Source: Bacteroidales bacterium UBA4070 (GTDB lineage: Bacteria; Bacteroidota; Bacteroidia; Bacteroidales; VadinHA17). From it: DNA of 34,390 bases. Where the stretch lies: positions 1 to 34,390 of the forward strand of contig DFYY01000011.1 in the NCBI GenBank assembly GCA_002383485.1. Direction: 5' to 3'. Each line of letters begins with the position of its first letter. The stretch's first letter is position 1. A model generated the notes under the pieces. The model did not search any database. It saw only the letters and a program-made list of their open reading frames with translations, and had not been told where the DNA came from. Shown in pieces: positions 6,331-15,490 of this stretch. The position numbers and the translations under genes were made by a program.

Positions 6331-8562
6331 ATGAGAAGGGCACTGTCGCTGATATTGATTCTCTTAAGCACTGCCGCGCTAACCCGGTCGCAGCCCTCGT
6401 TCCCTGACAACGGGCAGCTTTATGTCGACACGGTGGTGCCTGCAGTTTATATCTCAATTCACCCTGACACACTGGCCTGGATCTACGCTAACCCCGACAG
6501 TGACAGGGAATTCCGGGCGGTTTTCGTCTTCGATAACGGAGCGGTGCGCGATACCCTGGAGCAGGTAGGATTCAGATTAAGGGGCAACACTTCGCGCAAT
6601 TCAAAGAAGAAATCGTTCAAGGTTTCCTTCAACACTTTCACCCCGGGCAGGAAATACTTCGGGGTGGAGAAGATGAACCTGAACGGTGAACACAATGATC
6701 CCTCTGTTATGCGGTCCAAGATCATGTGGGATATACTTCGAAAATGGAATATCCCCGCCCCGCGGGCAAACCATGTCAGGGTCCATATCAACGGCAGCTA
6801 CTTCGGACTCTATATCAACGTGGAACATATCGACGAAGAGTTTGCTCTCTCGCGGTTCGGCAACAAGGACGGCAACCTCTACAAATGCCTCTACCCTGCA
6901 GACCTGGCATACCGGGGTACTGACCCCGACAGCTACAAGTTATGGAACGGTACCAGGTGGACCTATGAGCTGAAAACCAACCTGGAGGAGAACGACTTTT
7001 CTGATCTTGCAAAGCAGATCGGCATACTGCATAATACAGAAGATCAGAACCTTGTCTGCGAACTTGACGGGGTGTTCAATGTCCAGGATTATCTGAAGAT
7101 CATGACTGCACAGATCCTCTGTGGCGACTGGGACGGATATCTCTACAATAAAAACAACTTCTACCTCTACCACAACACTCAGACAGGCAGGTTTGAGTAT
7201 ATCCCCTATGATGTTGACAACACCTTCGGCATTGACTGGTTCGGCATCAACTGGGCAGAAAGGAACATCTACGGGTGGCAGCCGGGAGGAGACCAGGTCA
7301 GGCCCCTGTATGACCGTATCGTTAACAACCCGGTGCTGCGCGATCAGTTCAGCTTTTACGCCCGGGAGCTGATAGATAACACCCTGGACATCGATTCCCT
7401 GATAGCGGCAGTCGAGGCCAGGAAGGAGTTAATATATCCCTTTATCGTCAACGATCCCTTTTATCCCCTGGACTACGGCTATGACCAGGCGGATTTCCTC
7501 AACTCCTATACCTCCGCAACAGGTGCTCATGTCAAGTGGGGTATTTTCCCGTACCTGGAGGCGAGGAGTGCTTCCATGGCATCACAGATCGAGGAGGGTG
7601 ATGCCGCGCCTGTTATTAAGTATTATGCATGGGACAGAAGGTCAGGAGAACCCTTGCGCGTCAGCTGCACCGTGGAGGCGGCATCACGGCCGTTAACCGT
7701 AAAGCTTGTGTATTCAGTGTCCGGAGGCGATTCCCGCGAGGCGGAGATGACCGGTGATGGGAACGGCAGATTCTCTGTCACCCTTACAGGTATACCTGAA
7801 GATGACCCGGTCACCTGCCAGGTGCTTGCATCATCAGCAAGCGGAGCAACAACACTACTGCCATGTAATCCCTTCCTGATAGCACCGATTTCCGGCGAGA
7901 CACCCCTGCTCTTCATCAATGAGTTCATGGCTGACAACGAGCAGACAATTAGCGATGAGCATGGCTTCTTCAGCGACTGGATTGAGATATACAACGGCGG
8001 TGATGAACCGGTCAGCCTTGGAAATCTTTATCTGACTGATAATTTCAATGATCCGCTTAAGTGGAAGATGCCCGGAACGGTTCTTCCTGCCGGGGGATTC
8101 ATCCTTCTCTGGGCTGATGGCACTCCCGGGCTCGGGGAGCGGCATGCATCTTTCAAGCTTGACAAGGATGGAGAGGAGATAGGGATCTATAACCGTTACA
8201 AACTTGTTGTAGACACTGTTACATTTGGTTTACAATATGAGGATGCAAGCATGGGAAGGAGAAGTGACGGGGCGAAAGAGATAATCTTCCTGGCTGCGTC
8301 AACGCCTGGAAGATCAAATAACCTCACCTCAGCCAGTCCCGCACCTGAAGTCACTGCATTGAGGATCTATCCCAATCCTGTCGCCGCTGAGACTTTATGG
8401 CTGAGCGAGACTGCAGACTGCAGGGTGTACGGTATCTCGGGAATACTGATGTTTTCGGGAACCGAAGTGACGGAGATCGATGTGAGCGCATTCCCGGCAG
8501 GAATGTATATACTTGTTACCGGTGACGGAAGAGCTGTCCGGTTTGTCAGGTCAGGAAAATAA
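6331..8562 (+). CDS. Secreted CotH-family protein with lamin-tail domain and T9SS sorting domain
   Basis: A 743-residue exported protein. Signal peptide at 1-21. CotH-kinase-like region about 35-380, with FRLRGNTS (81-88), MNLNGEHNDPS (115-125), YNKNNFYLY and YDVDNTFGIDW (293-303); the last is a conserved acidic, probably Mg/ATP-binding motif. A middle Ig-like beta region follows, then a lamin-tail domain (about 526-640, LLFINEFMADNE and DWIEIYNGGDEPVSL). A type IX secretion sorting domain closes the protein (about 676-743, LRIYPNPVAAE to the Arg/Lys-rich end). CotH proteins in Bacillus phosphorylate spore coat proteins; the role of secreted Bacteroidetes members is unknown. The T9SS tail predicts surface display or release. 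Monocistronic. Confidence 0.9.
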   Translation: MRRALSLILILLSTAALTRSQPSFPDNGQLYVDTVVPAVYISIHPDTLAWIYANPDSDREFRAVFVFDNGAVRDTLEQVGFRLRGNTSRNSKKKSFKVSFNTFTPGRKYFGVEKMNLNGEHNDPSVMRSKIMWDILRKWNIPAPRANHVRVHINGSYFGLYINVEHIDEEFALSRFGNKDGNLYKCLYPADLAYRGTDPDSYKLWNGTRWTYELKTNLEENDFSDLAKQIGILHNTEDQNLVCELDGVFNVQDYLKIMTAQILCGDWDGYLYNKNNFYLYHNTQTGRFEYIPYDVDNTFGIDWFGINWAERNIYGWQPGGDQVRPLYDRIVNNPVLRDQFSFYARELIDNTLDIDSLIAAVEARKELIYPFIVNDPFYPLDYGYDQADFLNSYTSATGAHVKWGIFPYLEARSASMASQIEEGDAAPVIKYYAWDRRSGEPLRVSCTVEAASRPLTVKLVYSVSGGDSREAEMTGDGNGRFSVTLTGIPEDDPVTCQVLASSASGATTLLPCNPFLIAPISGETPLLFINEFMADNEQTISDEHGFFSDWIEIYNGGDEPVSLGNLYLTDNFNDPLKWKMPGTVLPAGGFILLWADGTPGLGERHASFKLDKDGEEIGIYNRYKLVVDTVTFGLQYEDASMGRRSDGAKEIIFLAASTPGRSNNLTSASPAPEVTALRIYPNPVAAETLWLSETADCRVYGISGILMFSGTEVTEIDVSAFPAGMYILVTGDGRAVRFVRSGK

Positions 8563-8579
8563 GAAATCCCGGGGTGCCT

Positions 8580-11243
8580 TTATCTTCTGCTGATACGGCT
8601 CCGGCCGGAGATTATGAGGCCGTCATAGGTTACTCCTTCAATGAAGAGAGTGTAGTCAGTCGGATTATCAGCCGTGTAGAAATCAAAGAGAGCTTCCCCG
8701 TCAGCTGAAACCTTTACGTCAGGGTTCCAGTAAACAGTGGTCCGCAGGTCGGGAGGACCGATCTCCCTGCTGTCGGTGGTCTCGTAGCGCGGCGAGTAGA
8801 ATTCCGCCGGATTCAGGTAGCCAGGCGGCATGATTGTCTTGATATTGAACTTTGGAGGCTCTTTATAGGGACCCATGCCTTTCTTTGTAGTTATTACAAT
8901 GGCACCGCCCGCCCCGGCACCACCTAGGATAGTAGTCTGGGCACCTTTCAGAACTGCCACTCTTTCAACACTGTAGGGGTCAATATCATCTATATTGTAA
9001 TCATGTATGATCATATCATCCAGGACCAGAACGGCAGTAAGCTGTTCATTCAGGTTGAAGCGCATCCGATCGATGATCACCTTTCCCCCCTCCACCCTGG
9101 TAAAGGGGATCTGGTTGATGACCTCTGTCATCGTGATAGGATGAAGCTCGTCAATCTTCTCATAGTCCAGCATGTTCAGCGACTCCTGACCGGCTTTAGG
9201 CATGTAGTACGAATAGCTGTATTTGCCTTTTTCCGGCGCCTTTGCTGTAATTACAACCTCCTCGATGTAGACGGTGCGCATGCCGTTCTCCATAGTGTAG
9301 CGGGTATCAGCGCGCGTCAGGTAGTTGCTGAGCCGGGTGTCAGCTTCTGTCCCGGCCGTAAGGGACAGTGGTGTGCCGGGAATGCTTACCGCAGCCGGGA
9401 ATGTTTCATTGTCAAGCAACAGGTCAACCGTCGGCCTGCCGGCCTTGTTAAGAGCCTGGATAACGAACTCGGTACTGTCGGGAAACTCGATCCCACTGAA
9501 CGCAAAGCGACCGAGGCTGTCCGTCCTGGTCATTTCGATATAGTCCGTACCCCATGAAAACGCATTTACTTCGGTCTCTTTCACGGGCTTACCAAGGATG
9601 AGGCTTCTGACGCTACCCGTTATCTCCATACCTGTTTTCGGCGGATATTTCATTGTGCGATACCTGCCGGCCAGCACAGCGGGAAGATCATATCTGCGCC
9701 AGCCATTGGTCATCATCAGAAGATCAAGACCTGCGGATGCCCGGGGGTTATTTGTCCGGAAATAGAATCCCGGGTTGTTAATATATCCCTTCAGTTCGGA
9801 TGTGAGCAGGAGTGTTGTAAGGATTGTGACTGAAGAGTCCGGCACCAGGTCGCTGTCGTCGGTTACTGAGACCGAGAAGCTGCCTGCCCTTGGTTTTCCG
9901 TCAGGTCCGGTGATTTGTACAGAAGCCTTAACCGGGCTTCGCTTTGCATAATTCGGTGCATCAGTAGCAATACCGGTCCGGGCCTGGTCATTTCTCATAC
10001 AGAAAACGAGGCGTTCACTGAGAGGGTTCATTGCAGAATCAAAAAGGATTATCTGCAGGACGCCGGAGGGGAGCGATTCCGTATCGAAGGAAACGGCACT
10101 GAAATTACTGTTCCAGGGCTTCGCGTAATGAATTATTCCCCTGGTATGGAGCAGAAGGAAGAGCTCCTTTTCCTGATCAATGTCCCCGGATTTCAGCACG
10201 CTGACCAGGAGGGTGTCTCCGGACTGTTCTGTGGTGAGGGTGACAATCCCGCTGCGTGCGGGAGGCAGCTGAAATCGCGTCTCAATTCCCCTGCTGTTTG
10301 TGCAGACGGCATAGTATGTACTGTCATGATGGGCAGTTATGTAAAACTGCCCCATACCTTCATGCAGTGTGCGGGTGCGGGTCAGTTCACTGCCGGAGGC
10401 ATTGACAATGCTCATCCTGACATCTTCCGGCATGCCGGCGGAAGACAGAGCCTTAAAGGCTACACGGCATTCCGTGCCTGAGGGGAGGTATCCGCCTTCG
10501 GGGAAGAATGAGACATCAAAATCATCTTCCGGAAGAGGCAGGGAAATATACTCCCTGCTTTTGGAAGTCTCGATATAGAGGACACCCTGGTCCGAGCCTG
10601 CAGGAAGCCTGAAGCTGAACCGCGCAACCGAGTCAGCGTCTGATTTTATGTCATCCCGGGGTTGACGGTTGACTCTCATCCGCAGGTTCTGCGGAAGGAT
10701 CTTCTGGCCGGTTTTTATATCTGCAAAGTATACTTCTGCCGTAAACCGGTCCTCCTTTTCCTGTTTCAGGGCAACCACGGTATTCACTGAGGCTGACCGG
10801 GGGCCCTCCACACGGATTCTTTTCATGAAATAGTAATCTGCGCCGGGGTTAAGCATATTTTCGGTCCAGGCCCTCAGGGTATAGTCGCCCTCGGGCAGAG
10901 CCTGGTCGAGGCTGATGTGTCCGTGGAATGCTCCGGAGTCAGGCCGTATTTTGATTCGGTTGACGACCGAGTCAAGCGGGTTTATAAGTTCGGCGATTAC
11001 GTACTGGTTTGCCGAGGGGATGTGCAGTACGGCATCGGTGACATAGGCCCTGAACCAGATTTTTTCTCCGGCCAGGTATACCGGCTTGTCGCAGTGAACG
11101 TGGATCTTTTCCTGGGGGAAAGTGAGTATCTGTTCAATAATCCTCCTTCTCAGGGAATCTTCCGGAGATCCCCTGAAGTCCTGTCCCTGAATCTCAAAGG
11201 AAAGCAGCAGGAAAGAAAAAACAGCAGCAGTAAGTGTTCGCAT
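8580..11243 (-). CDS. MG2-like and TonB plug-domain outer-envelope protein without a beta-barrel
   Basis: An 887-residue protein with a signal peptide (about 1-20). Its N-terminal region (about 40-150; PQEKIHVHCDKPVYLAGEKIWFRAYVTD) is a macroglobulin/MG2-like beta domain, followed by more beta-rich repeats. A carboxypeptidase-regulatory-like domain sits near residue 537 (EITGSVRSLILGKPVKETEVNAF). A TonB-receptor plug-like domain spans about 680-785 (ITMTEVINQIPFTRVEGGKV, then GGAGAGGAIVITTKKG). The 22-strand barrel of true TonB receptors is absent; only about 100 residues follow the plug. This architecture is widespread in Bacteroidetes and its function is unclear. It is the last gene of the probable operon that starts with the barrel gene at 14806. 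Confidence 0.83.
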   Translation of the reverse strand: MRTLTAAVFSFLLLSFEIQGQDFRGSPEDSLRRRIIEQILTFPQEKIHVHCDKPVYLAGEKIWFRAYVTDAVLHIPSANQYVIAELINPLDSVVNRIKIRPDSGAFHGHISLDQALPEGDYTLRAWTENMLNPGADYYFMKRIRVEGPRSASVNTVVALKQEKEDRFTAEVYFADIKTGQKILPQNLRMRVNRQPRDDIKSDADSVARFSFRLPAGSDQGVLYIETSKSREYISLPLPEDDFDVSFFPEGGYLPSGTECRVAFKALSSAGMPEDVRMSIVNASGSELTRTRTLHEGMGQFYITAHHDSTYYAVCTNSRGIETRFQLPPARSGIVTLTTEQSGDTLLVSVLKSGDIDQEKELFLLLHTRGIIHYAKPWNSNFSAVSFDTESLPSGVLQIILFDSAMNPLSERLVFCMRNDQARTGIATDAPNYAKRSPVKASVQITGPDGKPRAGSFSVSVTDDSDLVPDSSVTILTTLLLTSELKGYINNPGFYFRTNNPRASAGLDLLMMTNGWRRYDLPAVLAGRYRTMKYPPKTGMEITGSVRSLILGKPVKETEVNAFSWGTDYIEMTRTDSLGRFAFSGIEFPDSTEFVIQALNKAGRPTVDLLLDNETFPAAVSIPGTPLSLTAGTEADTRLSNYLTRADTRYTMENGMRTVYIEEVVITAKAPEKGKYSYSYYMPKAGQESLNMLDYEKIDELHPITMTEVINQIPFTRVEGGKVIIDRMRFNLNEQLTAVLVLDDMIIHDYNIDDIDPYSVERVAVLKGAQTTILGGAGAGGAIVITTKKGMGPYKEPPKFNIKTIMPPGYLNPAEFYSPRYETTDSREIGPPDLRTTVYWNPDVKVSADGEALFDFYTADNPTDYTLFIEGVTYDGLIISGRSRISRR

Positions 11244-11301
11244 TGACTCTCCTTTTTTAGTAAGCCGGAGATAAGACGCTAAAAGTAATGAATAAATCTG
11301 A

Positions 11302-11847
11302 TCAGCCGCTTACTTTAGTCAAGGTTGCAGAACCGCTTAGAGTATAAAGCACATAATATTCCAGATTGTTTGCATTCAGCCTGATGTTAGAATAGGTGAA
11401 GGAATCCCACAAATCTTTGGTTTCAAATATCTTCCCGTCAGGGAAGGCCAATCGTATTTTAAATCTCAGCTCAACCTTGTCTTCGTCGTTCTGGAACTTG
11501 TACTGGTATGGGCCTCCTATCTTTACATTTGTAAGAGGTATGGCACCGCCGGATGGCATAATCAGTGACTCAACAGGGAAGGTACCGCTTTCTTTGCCTG
11601 TGCAATAAATTTTGGTAATAGTGCCGGTGACAGTCATAGAACTGGCCTGTGTTAAGTCGTACTGTGTCATATCGTCGGTGAATGTGACCAGGTCCGAGGT
11701 CATTCTGACGTTAATTATTGGTTCCTGGATTGTTTCCCAGTTATTCTGAAGACATTCATCATCAGTGTCCGGAAACAGGGCGCAGCCGTCAATCATAAGG
11801 ATGACAGCAAGGATGGAGGCCATCGTGGTTAGTGTTGTGTTTTTCAT
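11302..11847 (-). CDS. Putative lipoprotein of unknown function
   Basis: A 181-residue protein with a hydrophobic N-terminus ending in a lipobox-like IDGC (C22), so probably an outer-membrane lipoprotein; the aspartate at position -2 is unusual. The rest is beta-rich, with strands such as VTFTDDMTQYDLT, SMTVTGTITKIYC and LRFKIRLAFPDGKIFETK. I recognise no family. It lies 30 bp after the Cys-repeat gene and 58 bp before the plug gene on the same strand, so it is likely co-transcribed with them and may sit in the same surface complex. Confidence 0.72.
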   Translation of the reverse strand: MKNTTLTTMASILAVILMIDGCALFPDTDDECLQNNWETIQEPIINVRMTSDLVTFTDDMTQYDLTQASSMTVTGTITKIYCTGKESGTFPVESLIMPSGGAIPLTNVKIGGPYQYKFQNDEDKVELRFKIRLAFPDGKIFETKDLWDSFTYSNIRLNANNLEYYVLYTLSGSATLTKVSG

Positions 11848-11877
11848 TTTTTATTTTATGTTAAAATTATCCCGGAA

Positions 11878-13917
11878 TCAGAAAGAAGGGCAATGAACTG
11901 TAAAGTTCCAGGCAGTTCCCTTTGATCCTGAGCAGTTGGGATTGACCCTCACTTCAATGACCGTGGTGTAGCCGCTGAACTGCACCTGCACTGACCTGCT
12001 TTCGCCGACACACCCTGAGTTGAATATTGTCATGCCGCCCTGCGAGATTATTATCTGGTCTTTTACGTCAAAGGTTTGGTAGTCAAAACGGAACGCTCCT
12101 CCAGTTATACCCAGGTCAATCATATGGACTTCCGGGGCGTCACCACCTGCTTTCTGTGTGTCATTGCATCGGCTCTGGTGCACTACGGGCTGCTGCTGAC
12201 CGGACGGAAGGTTCCCCGGGCTCACGGCCCCCTGTGTGTTATTGTTCATTGCGCCGGAGAGAATAGCCATGAAGTTTATTATGTCATTCATATCCAGCAC
12301 GGGTTTTTTTCTCTCGGGCACACAGCCGGTGTATGAGTTATTCCAGACAAACCCCGGCATACAGTTGCAAACCATTATGTCATTCACCGGGTCATATACC
12401 TGGTGTGCATTGGGAATATGAGAACAGTCAGCATGTACGATCTGTGTGGCGGTGATCCGGTCACAACCGCTGAAATCATCACGCCACCGGTATCCGGGGA
12501 TGCAATCACAGTATGGCTGTTGACGCTCCGGATCCCAGACAGGCATAGTATTCGGAAATGCATCGCACCGCAGGCTGTTCAGGCCGGCTACGGATTGCGG
12601 GTAACAGCGGGTGAAGTCCTGATCCCAAACATAACCTGGCAGGCAGTCGCACATTACTGTTCTGGTTACATCATCCCATACCGGCTGTGTATTGGGATAT
12701 CCTGAGCAGTCAGCATGAGCTGCAAGCAGTTTGCCTTCTTCCTCGCAACCCTTCAGATCGGGCCGCCAGAGATAGCCCGGGAGGCAGTCGCAGTAATATT
12801 CTTCGCGGCCGGGATCCCAGAACGGTTCTGTATTGGAATAGGCGTCACACATACCCTCAGGAGGAGGAGGCAGGTTATCCGGATCATCAGTGTCAGGCCC
12901 GGCAGTCTCCTCTTCCACGGTGACTCTTGCCAGTGCATCCTTTCCGTCATATTGTGCCAGTATTGAGTACATTCCTGGAGTAATGGCATTAAATACCGGG
13001 TCAGCCAGGGCAATGGCTGTCACATCCTTTGATTCACCCCTGTAGTTCACCGCGATCACTTTGAAGGTGACAGACCCGGAAACTTTTACAGTGGTGGCTG
13101 AAGGTTCAATCATCAGTTTGTCTGTTGACTCAAGCTCTTTCTCAATGAGGTACTCAAGCCAGACTATCTTCTCTTCCAGGAGCTCTTTTCTGCCGGCAAG
13201 TTCCCTGCGGGCTATAGCATTGAATTCCTTAATTTTATGATCCTGATACTTCTCTTCAAACCAGCCCGTTACATAATCGTCAAATTTCCGGTCCCATGCC
13301 GGAAGAAGGAACATTCCTGACGGCTTTATCTCCCTGAAGGGAAGGTCACCGTACTGTTTACGGAACTCGCCAAGAAGTTGTTGTTTGATGTTGCCCCAGC
13401 TACGTATTCCTGCCACGGCATCATCCGGATCAAGCGGTATTTCCCGGCGGGCGATGTATTGACTGATCTCGTTTTCAATAAGAGCCGGGTTTATAACGAA
13501 ATCAATAAGAAGCTGCATCATTGCCCTGGCTTTGCCGGCCCAGTTCAGCGCTGAAGCTGCATTTGGAAAAACATTCTCGAACATCTCCGAGAGAAGCTTA
13601 TCCTCAACAAGCAGCACTATTGCCTCAAACGCTTCAAAGTCCTTTGCCTCGCTGACTTTGGACAGGACATCAATTATGGTGAAGATATCCGACACATCAC
13701 CGATTGCAACTTTTACTTCACCGGCTTCGTCATCCAGTTTTTTCAGGAGATCGGCGGAGAGGCTCCATGAGCGACCGACCAGGTCATAAGCTCTTTTCAA
13801 TCTCTCCTGTTCCCCGGCCGGCAGAGGCTGGCTGCGGAGAGTCAGGCCAGAAAGTGTGAGGAGTATTATTGTCAGCCCAATGGTCCGGAGATAATGCTGG
13901 TTCATGTGGCTGTCCAT
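11878..13917 (-). CDS. Secreted protein with four 47-residue EGF-like Cys repeats and a beta C-terminal domain
   Basis: A 679-residue protein. The ATG at 13917 is chosen because it follows the upstream stop codon by one base; a start at 13905 or an overlapping one at 13941 is also possible. A signal peptide follows (HYLRTIGLTIILLTLSGLTLRSQ). Residues about 35-265 are helical and charged, and about 270-340 form an Ig-like beta domain (MIEPSATTVKVSGSVTFKV). Four Cys repeats start at residues 357, 404, 451 and 498, each C-x18-C-x-C-x12-C with a CDCxPGYxW core. A Gly/Gln-rich linker leads to a final beta domain (FRFDYQTFDVKDQIIIS, FNSGCVG, VNPNCSGSKGTAWNFTVHCP). No known family is recognised for the whole protein. 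It is probably extracellular and binding or adhesive, by inference. Confidence 0.8.
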   Translation of the reverse strand: MDSHMNQHYLRTIGLTIILLTLSGLTLRSQPLPAGEQERLKRAYDLVGRSWSLSADLLKKLDDEAGEVKVAIGDVSDIFTIIDVLSKVSEAKDFEAFEAIVLLVEDKLLSEMFENVFPNAASALNWAGKARAMMQLLIDFVINPALIENEISQYIARREIPLDPDDAVAGIRSWGNIKQQLLGEFRKQYGDLPFREIKPSGMFLLPAWDRKFDDYVTGWFEEKYQDHKIKEFNAIARRELAGRKELLEEKIVWLEYLIEKELESTDKLMIEPSATTVKVSGSVTFKVIAVNYRGESKDVTAIALADPVFNAITPGMYSILAQYDGKDALARVTVEEETAGPDTDDPDNLPPPPEGMCDAYSNTEPFWDPGREEYYCDCLPGYLWRPDLKGCEEEGKLLAAHADCSGYPNTQPVWDDVTRTVMCDCLPGYVWDQDFTRCYPQSVAGLNSLRCDAFPNTMPVWDPERQQPYCDCIPGYRWRDDFSGCDRITATQIVHADCSHIPNAHQVYDPVNDIMVCNCMPGFVWNNSYTGCVPERKKPVLDMNDIINFMAILSGAMNNNTQGAVSPGNLPSGQQQPVVHQSRCNDTQKAGGDAPEVHMIDLGITGGAFRFDYQTFDVKDQIIISQGGMTIFNSGCVGESRSVQVQFSGYTTVIEVRVNPNCSGSKGTAWNFTVHCPSF
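12322..12849 (-). repeat. Four tandem 141-bp coding repeats (47-residue Cys modules)
   Basis: The first cysteines of the four modules lie exactly 47 codons apart. Spacing C-x18-C-x-C-x12-C and the residues NT/NA, W/Y-D-P/D, CDC-x-PG-Y/F-x-W and G/R-C are kept in all four. The sequence between is quite diverged (for example DPGREEYY versus DDVTRTVM), so this is an old duplication held by selection rather than a recent slippage array. Confidence 0.85.
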
Positions 13918-13918
13918 T

Positions 13919-14806
13919 TCAGAATGAATAACGATAGCCAACGGATAAAACCGTCATCTGAAATCCTGATTCAGTCAGCAGGAGGTCATTCAGCCATACG
14001 TCGATTCCGAATTCGAAGGCCGAATGTTCAGTGCCCGTCCTCACCCTTGTAATAGTGTTGAATGATCGGTCAGCTGCTATCTCACCGCCAAGGTCAGACT
14101 CTGTTGTGACAGGGCGGAGCATGGCGTTGGCTGCCAATCCCAGATCCACGCCCCAGTAGCGGCTGCCGTTAACCTTGCGGTATCCCGCAAACAGTGGTAT
14201 CCTTATGGTGTACAGTGAATTTATCCCGGTTGACCCGTCAATTTTCCCTGTCAGTGCTATCATATGTATCCCGGTTCCGCCGTACAATGCTGATCCGAAC
14301 AACTGTTCCAGTCCGATGCTGAATCCCGGGATCATCGGAGGATCGGTGCCGTAGACCTTACCAAGGTTTGAAAAGAGCAGCCCCATTAGAAGTGATGTGT
14401 TCCTGAACTTGAACAGTTGCGCCTGAACCGGAGCAGGGGCCTGACCAGGGGGAGTGTTGAAAAACTCATTCAGATCTGTTTTGTTGTTCTGTTTTGCCGG
14501 CATCTGGTCAGGGATGCCTTTCTGCCGGCTGACGGCGTCAGTTGCAGCCTGATTTTTCTTGATTTCTGCATCCGGATCGCATTTGCCGTCCGGGTAATTC
14601 TCCTTTACCCATTTTTCAGCTACCTGGTAAAAGGGGAATCCACCTTTCAGAGGAATCATTTCAGGTGAACGGTCTTCGGTAGCAACAATTTTTACAATTC
14701 CGGAGCTCCTGTCACAGACAGCCTTGAAGGTCTTTTGCTGAGCGTTGAGAGTGACAGGGACTGCAATCAAGCCGAGTGCAAGGATGAGAGCGAGAAGTCT
14801 CTTCAT
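13919..14806 (-). CDS. Outer-membrane beta-barrel protein, first gene of an envelope operon
   Basis: A 295-residue protein with a clear signal peptide (MKRLLALILALGLIAVPVTLNAQ). Residues 23-75 form a small domain with two cysteines (KAVCDRSSG, DGKCDPD), and about 75-125 is a polar Gln/Pro-rich linker. Residues about 130-295 show alternating hydrophobic and glycine-rich strands (LLMGLLFSNLGK, FSIGLEQLFGSALYGGTGI, YWGVDLGLAANAM, FEFGIDVWL, VLSVGYRYSF). The protein ends in a terminal phenylalanine, as expected for an outer-membrane barrel. No specific family is recognised. A good promoter lies upstream (14895-14921) and the next gene starts one base after its stop. Confidence 0.8.
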   Translation of the reverse strand: MKRLLALILALGLIAVPVTLNAQQKTFKAVCDRSSGIVKIVATEDRSPEMIPLKGGFPFYQVAEKWVKENYPDGKCDPDAEIKKNQAATDAVSRQKGIPDQMPAKQNNKTDLNEFFNTPPGQAPAPVQAQLFKFRNTSLLMGLLFSNLGKVYGTDPPMIPGFSIGLEQLFGSALYGGTGIHMIALTGKIDGSTGINSLYTIRIPLFAGYRKVNGSRYWGVDLGLAANAMLRPVTTESDLGGEIAADRSFNTITRVRTGTEHSAFEFGIDVWLNDLLLTESGFQMTVLSVGYRYSF

Positions 14807-14815
14807 GATGATTTG

Positions 14816-14895
14816 CTGATTAAGTCTGGCCGACAGTGTTTCCTGTACAAAAAGGTCTCAGATAAATCGGTCCCCGCTCACTGCCTGATTAAGTC
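14816..14895 (-). repeat. Two 11-bp direct repeats (CTGATTAAGTC) in the leader of the envelope operon
   Basis: CTGATTAAGTC occurs at 14816-14826 and 14885-14895. The far copy adjoins the -7 box and spans the expected transcription start; the near copy lies just before the start codon. They could be binding sites for a regulator or RNA-level control. Nothing else in this 216-base gap (14807-15022) is recognisable. Confidence 0.4.
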
Positions 14896-14924
14896 AAATA
14901 TATGAAATAATCACATCTGTTTAA
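14895..14924 (-). promoter_or_regulatory. Putative promoter of the four-gene envelope operon
   Basis: On the minus strand TATATTTG (14902-14895) matches TAnnTTTG fully. A TTA (one base off TTG) stands 19 bases upstream. Transcription would begin near 14888, giving a leader of about 80 bases before the barrel gene at 14806. Confidence 0.55.
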
Positions 14925-15022
14925 TAATCTTTTGATTACTATACGAAAAAAATAGACGGAAGGTCAAATTGCCGTGATAAAACGACGCCGGAGGCAGAAA
15001 GAAAATATGTGTGGCAGACGGC

Positions 15023-15385
15023 CTACCACTCATCGTAGTCATCAGGGAAGGCAGAGCCTTTCCAGATATATTTCTTACAGCATTTGCCGTTCTGGTACGG
15101 GGCATCTACCATCTGTTCCATCACCGGGTTTCCTTCCAGATTATAGACCGGAGGGAATGATGACGAGACCGGGTTTATCCACTCGAAGAAATAGTTTCCA
15201 TCATATTTATATCTCACCCAGGCGCCGAAGTCAGAGCCGTACATTGGCGGATTGCTTTCCCCCTCTTCGGCCTCACGGATCATCTCCTTAAGCCATGATG
15301 GCACCTCATCAGAGGGTACGAGGTATTGTTTTTCGCATGCGGTGAGCAGCATTATCGGCAGCAGCAGAAGGAGTACTCTTTTCAT
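15023..15385 (-). CDS. Small putative lipoprotein
   Basis: A 120-residue protein starting at MKRVLLLLLPIMLLTACEKQY, a textbook lipoprotein signal with lipobox LTAC. The frame is open 64 codons further upstream, but that part runs through a terminator, so the 15385 start is chosen. The mature part is short and aromatic-rich (EVPSWLKEMIREAEEGE, VRYKYDGNYFFEWINP, CCKKYIWKG) and has a CC pair. I do not recognise a family, though the pattern resembles small uncharacterised Bacteroidetes lipoproteins. It lies downstream of the subtilase-like lipoprotein gene, separated by a terminator, so the two may be functionally linked. Confidence 0.8.
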   Translation of the reverse strand: MKRVLLLLLPIMLLTACEKQYLVPSDEVPSWLKEMIREAEEGESNPPMYGSDFGAWVRYKYDGNYFFEWINPVSSSFPPVYNLEGNPVMEQMVDAPYQNGKCCKKYIWKGSAFPDDYDEW

Positions 15386-15490
15386 ATGGCAGGACGGATA
15401 ATCAAATAGTGATTGCCTCAAAAATCGCGCCAGCCTGTTGATTCCGGGCGCCTTTCTGGCAGTAAATATTAAACGGCAGGCCTGCAAATA

